Of a DNA stretch of 64,000 bases, positions 25,156 to 33,851 are shown one piece after another. The DNA is from Paenibacillus nanensis (GTDB taxonomy: Bacteria > Bacillota > Bacilli > Paenibacillales > Paenibacillaceae): assembly GCF_003583765.1 (NCBI RefSeq), contig NZ_QXQA01000006.1, positions 186,001-250,000 of the forward strand. The letters are read 5' to 3'. Positions within the stretch are counted from its first letter, which is position 1. Every line of letters begins with the position of its first letter. The notes beneath the pieces are model-generated. The model was not told where the DNA came from. It made no database searches and saw only the letters and a list, made by a program, of their open reading frames with translations. A program made the translations under genes and the position numbers.

Positions 25156-26025
25156 CTAGTCGACCAAGGATCGGATATACGCGATGTTGTCGCGCAGAAG
25201 CGTCTCTGTGGCAGCCGAACCGCTGAAATCCTCGAAGCTGAGCCAGCCGTCATAGCCTATCGCTTTCAAATCGGCAATGACCGTCGGCCAGTGGACGGCG
25301 CCTTCCCGCAATGGGCCCCATTCCGATTTCCACACCGGCTCGTGATTGCCGCCTGCAACGTCTGGAACCGGCGCGTCCGTACGCTTCCATACGGCGTTTT
25401 TGACATGAACGTGACCGAGGTACGGACCTAGCGCTTCAAGGCCCATTTTGTACTGTTCATAGCCTTCATGCACCATATTGCCCGGATCGTAGATGACGCC
25501 GATCTTCGCCGGATCAAAGCCGTCTACAACCCGGCGGGCCAGCGAAGCGCTGCAGGCAATATTGCCGTGATGCACCTCGATCATCGCCTTAACGCCATAT
25601 TCGGAGCTGAGCTTTTCCGCTTCCGCCAAGTACGCTCTAGCCTCCCGGAATAAATCCTCGTAATGGCGGCTGCGGTCGTAATTCGGAACGCCGACGCGGA
25701 TGGACGGGGCGCCTAATATTTTCGCAGCCTTCATCGCCCGCTCCGTCGCCGCGACATCGCCGCTTTGGATATAGGAAGCAAGGTTAGGCGCTTCGAGTCC
25801 CGCCTCATCCATCAAAGCCCGCACGGCGCGCAGCTCCTCCTCCGAGGAAGAGGCCGCAATCGTAGAGAGATTGTTTCCCCAGAAAGACGGCTGTTCCGCG
25901 CTTCGGCTTGGATCATTATTTGTAAAACGCCACTCTACGCCATGGTAGCCGTATTCCTTCAACAGCTTGACGGAGCGATCAGGCGGGCAATCCGGTATCA
26001 TCACGGTAAAAACGGCATATTTCAT
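25156..26025 (-). CDS. Sugar phosphate isomerase/epimerase (AP endonuclease 2-like TIM barrel)
   Basis: 289 residues. LKEYGYHGVEWRF, GAPSIRVGVPNYD, KAMIEVHHGNIACSASLARRVVDG, KIGVIYDPGNMVHEGYEQ, LGHVHVKNAVW and DGWLSFEDFSG are the strands and metal ligands (Glu, His, Asp, His, Glu) of the xylose-isomerase-like barrel. It is probably a sugar or inositol-derivative isomerase. The substrate is not deducible, since the neighbours are unrelated. AAGGAG precedes the ATG. The gene stands alone. Confidence 0.88.
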   Translation of the reverse strand: MKYAVFTVMIPDCPPDRSVKLLKEYGYHGVEWRFTNNDPSRSAEQPSFWGNNLSTIAASSSEEELRAVRALMDEAGLEAPNLASYIQSGDVAATERAMKAAKILGAPSIRVGVPNYDRSRHYEDLFREARAYLAEAEKLSSEYGVKAMIEVHHGNIACSASLARRVVDGFDPAKIGVIYDPGNMVHEGYEQYKMGLEALGPYLGHVHVKNAVWKRTDAPVPDVAGGNHEPVWKSEWGPLREGAVHWPTVIADLKAIGYDGWLSFEDFSGSAATETLLRDNIAYIRSLVD

Positions 26026-26205
26026 TTCGGCACAACTCCTTCTCTCATTTGCATCATTTTAACATGCCGGTCTGAATCGGAGCTTGGTTACGCTTTGCCA
26101 GAAGCAGGCTTCTATTTGACTGTGGTTGTTCATTGTCCGCATATACGCTAGACTAGAGGGCAAAGAGTTGACCTTTGGGTACAAAACAAAAGAAGGAGCC
26201 TCGCC

Positions 26206-26421
26206 ATGTCCCTGAACCGCCGTTTAATCACCGACGCCGACTTTGAGGAGGCGCTGAATAAAGGCACTCGCATCCGGGTGTTCCAGGATAATCAAATCGT
26301 AGACGCAAGCTCCGTTATTGTGCGGTTCGACGAACGGACTGTCGTAACGCAGTCGAGCGTCAGCGACCTGATGTATCACAAGCGCGCAGAATGCGAATTT
26401 TTTGATTTGCGGAAACGATAG
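26206..26421 (+). CDS. Small conserved-looking protein, unknown
   Basis: 71 residues, mostly beta by look: GTRIRVFQDNQIVDASSVIVRFDERTVVTQSSVSDLMYHKRAECEFFDL. AAAGAAGGAGCC precedes the ATG at good distance, and a terminator follows directly. There is no membrane segment and no motif I recognise. The balanced codon use and clean ribosome site make it a likely real gene. Confidence 0.65.
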   Translation: MSLNRRLITDADFEEALNKGTRIRVFQDNQIVDASSVIVRFDERTVVTQSSVSDLMYHKRAECEFFDLRKR

Positions 26422-26430
26422 CGTAACAGG

Positions 26431-26486
26431 GAGAGGCCGGCCGGCCATGCCGTTTATTGGAACGGCTGCCGGAACGGCCTCTTTTC
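26431..26486. terminator. Terminator between the small gene and the GH87/SLH gene
   Basis: GGGAGAGGCCG and CGGCCTCTTTTCC form the outer stem of a branched hairpin that also has a CCGGCCGG core. It lies between convergent genes and ends 2 bp before the SLH gene stop. Confidence 0.75.
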
Positions 26487-26488
26487 CT

Positions 26489-29400
26489 TTAGTTAGCGAT
26501 CATTCTTGCGATGAGGACCGCCGCTTCCGCGCGTGAAGCATTGTCGCTCGGACGGAAGGTTCCATCCGGCTTACCGTTCATCAGTTCCGCTTCGACGGCT
26601 GCCGCAACAGCGTCGGAAGACCAGCTGCTGATCGCTCCAGCATCTGTAAAGGACAGACCGCCGTTTTCGGGGAATGTCAGCCCCATTGCGCCGGCGGCGA
26701 GCACCGCCATTTCTTCCCGCGTGATCAGGTCATTCGGCCTGAAGGTGCCGTCCTCGTAGCCTTTCGCAATACCGGCAGAAGCGACGGCGTGAACCGCCTC
26801 GGCGTACCAGGCCGACGCGTCCACGTCCGTAAAGCTCACGGCATGCTCGGTCGGAAGCTTCAGAGCGGCAACAAGCATGGCTGCAAACTGAGCCCGCGTT
26901 ATGCTGGCATTCGGGCTAAACCGCTCTGCGGAGAATCCTTTAACGATGCCCTCCGACGCCAGCATTTCAATCGATCTTCTCGCCCAGTGACTTTGAATGT
27001 CCGGGAAGGTTACCGGCAAGCTGGCGAAGCCTTCGCCGGCTTCCTCGAAGCGGAACGCGTCATTCGTATCCGCAATCGCCGCAATGCGTTCTCCCCGGAT
27101 GATGACGTTATCCGCCGTGATGCTGCCGCTGAGCGCGCCGGTCACATCGATGCCGTTCGTACCCATGCCGTCCAGCACGATATTCTGAAGCGTCACGCCC
27201 GATACGCCGAACCCTTGACCATGCGCGATCAAGCCGGCGTACGTGCTGTCCAAAGCGACATTGTCGCGCACGATAATATCCCCTTTCAGGTCTTTCTCGC
27301 CCGCGAACAGCCAGATTGCGCCCAAGTTAACGCCATATGCGGCGTCCGCGCTGCCCGTACGGATCAGCGTGTTGCGCTCCACGATCGTTGTGCCGCTGAA
27401 CGGCACCGGATTGAACCGCGTTGATACCGCGATGCCGGCTCCATTCGTTATCGTATCCGTCCCAATATTATCCTGCAGCTTGTTGCCCTCCCCGCCAAAA
27501 ATAGCGAAGTTGTCCGCAAGCCACGGCAGCGCCACATTGTTAAAGCGGGCCGTATTGTTGACGCTGGCCCGCCCTTCCGCCGACCAGAACGCGATGCCGT
27601 CGTCGCCGGGATACCGGATGTCGGACTGCTCGAGCAGGCTGTTGCTTGTTCCGACGCAGAAGTTGACCGCGTCCGCCATCAAATTGCGCAGACGAAGACC
27701 TACCATATGCAAGCCGTCTGTAATCGCATCGCCGCCTCTAGGCACCGACAGCCATAATCCCGTCTTCGAATGCTCCACCCATACGTTCTGAATGACGGAG
27801 CCCGGTCCGAACGCTCCGTAGAACGCGTGCGTCAACGCTTCGTCGTCGCGCACGTTCAAATCGCCGTCAATAAGCAGATCATAAAATGCAATCTTCCCGC
27901 CGCCCCCGATAAATTTCGCGCCGAGCAGCGTCGTATGCCACATGCCGGCTCCGCGAACCGCGATGTCATCGTTCAGCTCGAACGCTTCTCCTTGCAGGTT
28001 AAACACGCCTTCCGGAAACCACACCCCTTGCTTGCTCTCTGCCGCTTCTTTCATCGCTTGAACGAACGCATCCCGGTCATCCTGCCCGTCATTCGGCTTC
28101 GCCCCGAAATCGGTGACCGACACATAGCCGTCCGGCTTCGCGTAAGCGGCGTCCGCTTTCTCCAGCTCAACAAGGTCAATGACATAGTACTCCGCTTTAT
28201 CGCCCGCATCCTTCTGCAGCTTAAATTCCGCGCCGGCCGGAACATCTCCGATTAACGCGTGCGTTTCCGCAAAGAACCGGTGCGCGTTGCCCTGCTTCGG
28301 ATCGTTCGACCACGGATAGCTGCCGTATTGCCAGCCGTGCTTCGAGCTGAGCTTCAGGCTTTGCCGGAACTGACCGTCAACATAGAGGCTCAGCGTCTCG
28401 TTCAGCCCGCTCCCGTCCTCGCTGTCCGGAATGACGAAGCGGAGCGCCAGCGCGTTCGCGGCTTCCGTTGTCCGGAACGACAAATAGTCGCCTTGTTTAT
28501 TCAACCGCACCGCTTGCCGGCCTGAGGCTTCCGACGCGATCTCCTTGTATACGCGGGATGGACCGAGCAGCTCGCCGTTCGTGTTGCCGTGCTCGGCTTC
28601 GTAAGAGATATAAGGCACTGTCGCGCCGCGGTAGTTCGGTCCGACGCTGTCTTTTACGATGAGATGGCTGATCTCGATAACGGATTCGGTATCGCCGTCA
28701 GCTGGCTGAAGCTTAATCGTGTTGATGCCTTTGCGCAGCGAAAGCTCGATTTCCGACGTACTCCATGCTTCTGCATTAGCGAGTTTCTGATTCGCGGCTG
28801 GAAGCCCGTTCACGACCAGGTTTATTACGCCGCCTTTGCGGTAGCCGATCTCGACCTTATAGCTTCCCGCTTCCTGCGTATGGACGGTAAAGGCCGTAGC
28901 GCCGTCCGAGACAAAAGCGTTCTCCGCCTCATAGCGCTGATCGGAAGCAACCGGTTCCTCCAGCCACAAGCCTTGGAGCGCATCCGATAGTTCTCCAATA
29001 TGAACGCCGCCGGATGCCGTAAGCTGCAGCATGCCTTCGCTATGAGCGGCGCTGCGAAGCCGGATATAGCCGGCTCTGCTCTCCGTCAGCCATTGCGCGC
29101 CGTCATTCCCCCTTGCCTCTTCAACCGTAACTGCCTCACCTGCCTCGTTCGCCGCGAGCAGGCTGCCTGTCGCCCGGTTTTTATAAAGCTTTCGTCCGTT
29201 AAAATCCTGCATAAGCCAATGGCCTCGCGTATCGCTTGCATCAAGTCTGCCTGTCACGACCTTGCCGTCCTGCTCATACAGCACAGCGTCGGGAGCGGAC
29301 GCAGCGATGAGCCGGACATCATTTCGGGCGCTTGAAACCGGCGTCGCCGTATCGGTGATTCTGTATTCCGATTGGTCCGGCGTTACATAGGCGTTCGGAG

Positions 29401-32149
29401 CCTGCTCCAGATACCATCTCGTTGTGCCAAAGGCGCTTGGAAGCAACCCTCGTTCCGCGTAGCCGGTGCCGTTCTGGACGTGAATCAGCTCATCGTTATA
29501 AGCGCCGTTGCGGCTTGTGATGGAATAGAAGCTCTGCCCCTCCGAGCCTTTGACGCTCCAATGGGTCGCCTGGTCCCGCTTGCCTGCCGGCACGCTCTGG
29601 ATGTAGCCGTAGTCCGGCGTCATCGCCATATAATGGCCCGTTGCCCGGTTGCGGATACGCTGCTCGCCCCGCTCTTCTTCGATGACCCAGTGGCTGTAAC
29701 CGTCGTTAGACGCGGGATGGCCGTAAAGCACAATTCCGCTGCCGTTCTCGTATAAGTATTGATTCGTATGCGCATTTTTGATCCGAATCGGACCGGCCGG
29801 AAGCGCCGCTTCCTCTTCAGCCATCTCGACCGGCTCGACCGCGAATTGCGCGGACGCATCGCCCGCCGCTTCTTTACTCACTTTCGTGTAGCCCTGCTCG
29901 TCGCGATAGAGGAAATGTCCCGCCCAGCCGCTGCGGAATACGCTGTAGCCTTCTTCGCCAGCCGGCTCGACATTCCATTTCGCGCTTCCCCAGCAGGTGC
30001 AAATATCGCCTTGCGCGATAATTTGCTGCGGCGGAGTGGCCTTCTCTACGTCGGCGCCTACGAGCTCCATCGCAATGTAGTGGCCGGTTGCCGTATTTTG
30101 CAGCCTGTAAGAATTCGGCGCATCTCCTGTCGGCTCCATAAACCAGATGGATGCGGCCTCATCAGGCTTCAGATTGCCGTATTTCACCTTGCCTTGATCC
30201 TCGCCGGCAGCTGTGACTTCGTATAAATACTCGCCGGTTTGTTTGTTTTTCAGCCTGACGTTGGCGAATGCCGCTTCTCCTTCAATGACGGGATTGAACT
30301 TCCATTTCGGACTGCCCCAATCCGGGTTGATCACGCTGTATTCGATGAACTTGTTCAAGTTCTGAAGGTTGATATATTTTTTCTGTCCTTGCTCATCGGC
30401 CGAGTCCGCAACGTTGTTGATCAGCTTCGAGCCGCTCCGCTCTTCGATTGACCACAACGCGCTGGCCCAATCGTCCTGCACCTCGCTGACCGTTATGCGG
30501 CCGTCCTTCATGTTTTCCATATGGATGTAGTGACCTGTTGCCCGATTCTGAATCCGCTTGCGGCCGTTAAACCGCTCGATCATCCAATGGCCCCTCGGAT
30601 CATCCTCTTCCACGTTCCCGTATTTCAAATAGCCGTTCTCATCCTCATACAGAACAAAAGCCTGCCAATCGTTCTGAATGCGCACGTACTTTGTCGCGAC
30701 CGGATTTTCGAACAGCCAGTGGGCGGCATTATCGTCAGGCTTGATTGCGCCAGCCTGCGCGGAGCCCGTCAGGTCTTTTACATGCAAAAATTCACTTTCG
30801 CCGCTGACGCTTTGAATCGTTTTATAGTCATCGTAGATGGCTGAGTTCGCGATCAGCCATTGGTCCTGCGCGCCGCTCTCCGCAACTCCGATCGCTTTCA
30901 TTTGCAGCGGCGCCTTCGGCTCAGTCGCGCCTTCGCGCGTCATATAATGTCCGGTCGCCAGGTTGCGGATCCGCTTCACCGTGCCATAGTCTTCCGTCAC
31001 CCATTGGTAGAACGGCTGCGACCCCGCATAATCAGGATAAGCGCCATATTTGACAGCGCCATCCTCCTCATACAGGAACAGCTCGCTGACCGCGCCCTCG
31101 GTAAAGGCCGCCAGCCGGCTTGGCTCGCGCTCCGGCGCCAGCTCGATCCGCCACTTCGCGCTTGCCCAGCCCGGCTGCGCCCAGCTGTTGGAGCGGGCAA
31201 ACTTATCGTCCGGGAACTCCGCGTTCAGCACGAAGGTTTGCGGCTTCTCCGCTAGGGCTGCCTCCGCGTTGCGGAAGTTCACAAACAGCGCTTCGTCCGT
31301 TGCCTCGATAAACCAATCGCTCCCGGCGGTATCGCCGTTCATGCTCCCTTTGATCGGCTCATAGTCTACGCCTTGCGTCACATAATGGCCGGTTGCGCGG
31401 TTAACGAGCTTTACGCTGCCTTTCGTTTCGCCGGGCAGCAGAAACCAGTGCGATGCCGCGTCATTCCAAGCTTTATCCCCGTAACCGATAACGCCCGTTT
31501 CCGCATCCTCATATAAATATTGGCCGGTCTTGAACTGATTCGCGATGCGTACGGGCTCGGCGTCCATGACCGGCTCGAGCGCCCATTGCGGACTCTCGAA
31601 CGTAATATTGATATCGTTGCTCAACTCTGCGAACCCAAGCTGATCCTCCTGGTGGATGACCAGGTTCGCGTCAGGCGGCGCGGTTGCGCTTTTGATGACG
31701 ACGAAGCCTTCGCGGTTCGACTCGTGCATCGTCCACTGATCCGCGAGGCCGCTCTTCGCCGCCGGTTTGCTCATGAGCGGCTCTCTGCGCTCATCCGTGT
31801 CCGCCGCAGTTATGTAATGGCCTGTCGCGCGGTTGCGGAACCGCTTATTGCCTTTGTAATCTTCAACGACCCAATGCGAGGACGGATCCTCGTATGCCGG
31901 AAAGCCGTACCGGACTACGCCTTCGCTGTCTTCATATAAAAAATTGCTTTGCCACTTGTTCTTCAAGCGGACAAACGTGCCGGCTTGCTCCGTCCCCCCG
32001 CTCCCGTCCTGCCTGTCCTGCCCGTCCTGCGCTTGTCCGGTTTGTTCCGCGGCATATACCGGCGCAGACGTCAGCAGCAATAGCAAAGCGAGCATAAGCG
32101 AGAGCAAAGATTTCGGGTAAACCGTCGATTTGGATTTGGCGCGCTTCAT
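26489..32149 (-). CDS. Giant SLH-anchored GH87-like glucanase with seven N-terminal repeats
   Basis: 1886 residues, with a signal peptide at 1-33 (LLSLMLALLLLLTSAPVYA). Residues ~45-1065 hold seven copies of a ~145-residue repeat, each with FLYEDxxGxVxYG, a Trp-containing strand and NRATGHYI (centres near 108, 253, 400, 541, 690, 840 and 996). Two CBM6/35-like beta-sandwiches follow (~1070-1165 and ~1183-1340, each opening with YEAE). A right-handed beta-helix follows (~1346-1700), starting VTDFGAKPNDGQDDRDAF. Within it ADAVNF (D1493) and GDDG (D1516, D1517) reproduce the lone Asp plus Asp-Asp pair, 23 residues apart, that I recall as catalytic in GH87 alpha-1,3-glucanases. Three SLH domains (1715-1886) anchor it to the wall. 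GGGAGG precedes the ATG. Substrate is inferred. Confidence 0.85.
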   Translation of the reverse strand: MKRAKSKSTVYPKSLLSLMLALLLLLTSAPVYAAEQTGQAQDGQDRQDGSGGTEQAGTFVRLKNKWQSNFLYEDSEGVVRYGFPAYEDPSSHWVVEDYKGNKRFRNRATGHYITAADTDERREPLMSKPAAKSGLADQWTMHESNREGFVVIKSATAPPDANLVIHQEDQLGFAELSNDINITFESPQWALEPVMDAEPVRIANQFKTGQYLYEDAETGVIGYGDKAWNDAASHWFLLPGETKGSVKLVNRATGHYVTQGVDYEPIKGSMNGDTAGSDWFIEATDEALFVNFRNAEAALAEKPQTFVLNAEFPDDKFARSNSWAQPGWASAKWRIELAPEREPSRLAAFTEGAVSELFLYEEDGAVKYGAYPDYAGSQPFYQWVTEDYGTVKRIRNLATGHYMTREGATEPKAPLQMKAIGVAESGAQDQWLIANSAIYDDYKTIQSVSGESEFLHVKDLTGSAQAGAIKPDDNAAHWLFENPVATKYVRIQNDWQAFVLYEDENGYLKYGNVEEDDPRGHWMIERFNGRKRIQNRATGHYIHMENMKDGRITVSEVQDDWASALWSIEERSGSKLINNVADSADEQGQKKYINLQNLNKFIEYSVINPDWGSPKWKFNPVIEGEAAFANVRLKNKQTGEYLYEVTAAGEDQGKVKYGNLKPDEAASIWFMEPTGDAPNSYRLQNTATGHYIAMELVGADVEKATPPQQIIAQGDICTCWGSAKWNVEPAGEEGYSVFRSGWAGHFLYRDEQGYTKVSKEAAGDASAQFAVEPVEMAEEEAALPAGPIRIKNAHTNQYLYENGSGIVLYGHPASNDGYSHWVIEEERGEQRIRNRATGHYMAMTPDYGYIQSVPAGKRDQATHWSVKGSEGQSFYSITSRNGAYNDELIHVQNGTGYAERGLLPSAFGTTRWYLEQAPNAYVTPDQSEYRITDTATPVSSARNDVRLIAASAPDAVLYEQDGKVVTGRLDASDTRGHWLMQDFNGRKLYKNRATGSLLAANEAGEAVTVEEARGNDGAQWLTESRAGYIRLRSAAHSEGMLQLTASGGVHIGELSDALQGLWLEEPVASDQRYEAENAFVSDGATAFTVHTQEAGSYKVEIGYRKGGVINLVVNGLPAANQKLANAEAWSTSEIELSLRKGINTIKLQPADGDTESVIEISHLIVKDSVGPNYRGATVPYISYEAEHGNTNGELLGPSRVYKEIASEASGRQAVRLNKQGDYLSFRTTEAANALALRFVIPDSEDGSGLNETLSLYVDGQFRQSLKLSSKHGWQYGSYPWSNDPKQGNAHRFFAETHALIGDVPAGAEFKLQKDAGDKAEYYVIDLVELEKADAAYAKPDGYVSVTDFGAKPNDGQDDRDAFVQAMKEAAESKQGVWFPEGVFNLQGEAFELNDDIAVRGAGMWHTTLLGAKFIGGGGKIAFYDLLIDGDLNVRDDEALTHAFYGAFGPGSVIQNVWVEHSKTGLWLSVPRGGDAITDGLHMVGLRLRNLMADAVNFCVGTSNSLLEQSDIRYPGDDGIAFWSAEGRASVNNTARFNNVALPWLADNFAIFGGEGNKLQDNIGTDTITNGAGIAVSTRFNPVPFSGTTIVERNTLIRTGSADAAYGVNLGAIWLFAGEKDLKGDIIVRDNVALDSTYAGLIAHGQGFGVSGVTLQNIVLDGMGTNGIDVTGALSGSITADNVIIRGERIAAIADTNDAFRFEEAGEGFASLPVTFPDIQSHWARRSIEMLASEGIVKGFSAERFSPNASITRAQFAAMLVAALKLPTEHAVSFTDVDASAWYAEAVHAVASAGIAKGYEDGTFRPNDLITREEMAVLAAGAMGLTFPENGGLSFTDAGAISSWSSDAVAAAVEAELMNGKPDGTFRPSDNASRAEAAVLIARMIAN

Positions 32150-32222
32150 TGCATAACCTCCCTATCGGATATGAGCCAGCCGAATGTTCAAGTCCATAGT
32201 CAGGCTCACTTTAATGATAGGA

Positions 32223-32236
32223 TGCAATCGCTTACA
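32223..32236. promoter_or_regulatory. Candidate cre (CcpA) site upstream of the GH87/SLH gene
   Basis: TGCAATCGCTTACA differs from the cre consensus TGWAANCGNTNWCA at one base. It is 74 bp before the ATG at 32149, where catabolite control of a polysaccharide hydrolase would be expected. Confidence 0.35.
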
Positions 32237-32372
32237 AAACGATGTGCGTTTCTAAACGGAGTAGGTGTGTTTCTACGAGATTGCGACGGTTCCCTTTGGT
32301 CATGCACCTTTATGCATCTTACTTACTTGGGTCGCTCGCCTGTCAGGACTCTCGTACGCGCTCTTCGGGCTC

Positions 32373-33535
32373 TTTTGTACGATATTTCGTACAAAATCCC
32401 TTCACCAACCTCGCTCGAGCGCTCTTTTGTGCGATTTTTCGTACAAATCCCCCTCGAACGCCTCGCTCGCGCCCTCTTTTGTACGATTTTTCGTACAAAA
32501 TCCCTTCACCAACCTCGCTCGCGCTCTCTTTTGTACGATTTTTCGTACAAATCCCCCTCGCACGCATCGGTTACGCGCTCATTTGTACGATTTTTCGTAC
32601 AAATCCCGTTCGCCCACCTCGCTCACGCTCTCTTTTGTACGATTTTTCGTACAAATTCCCTTTGCCCACCTCGCTCGCGCTCTCTTTTGTACGATTTTTC
32701 GTACAAATCCCCCTCGCCTACCTCGCTCGCACCCGCTTTTGTACGATTTTTCGTACAACTTTCCTTCGTCCGCTTCTCTCGCCCCCACTTTTGTACGATT
32801 CGTCGTACAAAATGCTGATGTGGGAATGCAGGGCGTTCGCTTTTGTACGATTTTTAGTACAAACCCCCGTCGCCAGCTTCTCTCGCCCCCACTTTTGTAC
32901 GATTTTTCGTTCAAAATGCTGATGTGGGGATGCAGGGCGTTCGCTTTTGCACGTTTTTCGTACAAATCCCCGTCGCCAGCTTCTCTCGCCCCCACTTTTG
33001 TACGATTCGTCGTACAAAATACTGATGTGGGGATGCAGGGTGTTCGCTTTTGCACGTTTTTCGTACAAATCCCCGTCGCCAGCTTCTCTCACCCCAACTT
33101 TTGTACGATTTTTCGTTCAAAATGCTGATGTGGGGATGCAGGGCGTTCGCTTTTGCACGTTTTTCGTACAAATCCCCGTCGCCAGCTTCTCTCGCCCCCA
33201 CTTTTGTACGATTTTTCGTTCAAAATGCTGAGTGGGGCAGCAGAGCGTTCGCTTTTGCACGTTTTTCGTACAAATCCCCGTCGCCAGCTTTTCTCGCCCC
33301 CACTTTTATACGATTCGTCGTACAAAATGCTGATGTGGGGCTAAAGGGCGTTCGCTTTTGCACGACTTTTCGTACAAATCCCCGTCGCCAGCTTCTCTCG
33401 CCCCAACTTTTGTACGATTTTTCGTTCAAAATGCTGATGTGGGGATGCAAGGCGTTCGCTTTTGTACGATTTTTCGTACAAATCCCCCTCAAACGCCTCG
33501 CTCGCGCTCGCTTTTGTATGATTTTTCGCACAAAA
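32373..33535. repeat. Array of 23 palindromic units, 51-52 bp period
   Basis: Each unit opens with a 24-bp dyad: arms TTTTGTACGA and TCGTACAAAA around a 4-base centre (usually TTTT). A ~28-bp C-rich spacer follows. Units start at 32373, 32425, 32477, 32529, 32581, 32633, 32685, 32737, 32789, 32841, 32893, 32945, 32996, 33048, 33099, 33151, 33202, 33253, 33304, 33356, 33408, 33460 and 33512. Units 1-8 and 22 share a spacer like ACCTCGCTCGCGCTCTC; units 9-21 alternate two other spacers. About ten dyads have perfect arms of at least 8 bp. The spacers are repeated, so this is not CRISPR. The long open frames across it on both strands come from the stop-free repeat. It lies between the GH87/SLH gene promoter and the 3' end of a BceB-like gene. 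Confidence 0.95.
32893..33407. repeat. 103-bp dimeric sub-repeat within the array
   Basis: From unit 11 to unit 20 the array repeats as pairs of about 103 bp (starts 32893, 32996, 33099, 33202, 33304). One half carries GCTGATGTGGGGATGCAGGG and a dyad with right arm CGTTCAAAA or CGTACAAAA. The other carries CCCCGTCGCCAGCTTCTCTC and, in four of five copies, a dyad one base shorter with TTTTGCACG. This higher-order order points to recent expansion by unequal exchange of a two-unit block. Confidence 0.9.
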
Positions 33536-33768
33536 TCCTCCTCCAGCGAGCAAGCGCAGCACGAACTTATCCCATGCTTCGTAGGCTAAAAATGGACCAT
33601 CCAAGGCATCAACCTGATGCACCTGAACAGCAACAAGCTCGAACAGAACACGTACGATTTACCGCCATCACAATAGTCCCTGTACAACAAAGAACCGCCC
33701 CAAAAGGAACGGTTCTCCATCTATCCCCCAGGGGGACGCCTGTCCTGCCTCCTGCCTTCTACCTTCTG
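33536..33768. other. Non-coding stretch between array and bceB-like gene
   Basis: No gene with a ribosome site is seen. It holds a lone half-site (CACGTACGATTTA near 33650), a weak minus-strand hairpin at 33691-33716 and a CCCCCAGGGGG palindrome near 33726. Confidence 0.6.
33691..33716 (-). terminator. Weak terminator-like hairpin downstream of bceB-like gene
   Basis: AGAACCG and CGGTTCT pair around a 12-base loop; on the minus strand TTTGTTG follows. It is about 135 bp beyond the permease stop, so it may end the ABC operon. Confidence 0.4.
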
Positions 33769-33802
33769 CTTTCCTCTTTCCTCTTTCCTCTTTCCTCTTT
33801 CC
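33769..33802. repeat. Heptanucleotide pyrimidine repeat
   Basis: Almost five copies of CTTTCCT lie inside a ~100-bp tract (33741-33845) that is nearly all pyrimidine on the plus strand, directly downstream of the permease gene. Confidence 0.85.
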
Positions 33803-33851
33803 GCTTTCTGCTCTCTGCTTCCTTCCCCTACTTCCCGCTCCCCCTCAAACC

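Noticed and set aside
32373..33535. CRISPR array
   Set aside because: The period and partly palindromic repeats recall CRISPR, but the ~28-bp spacers are copies of two or three sequences rather than unique, the dyads vary, and no cas gene is in the window.
32171..33589. Long ORFs on both strands across the array (e.g. 32171-32818, 32242-32922, 32265-33128 plus; 32579-33055 minus)
   Set aside because: They overlap in all frames, follow the stop-free 52-bp repeat, shift phase each unit and have no convincing ribosome sites.
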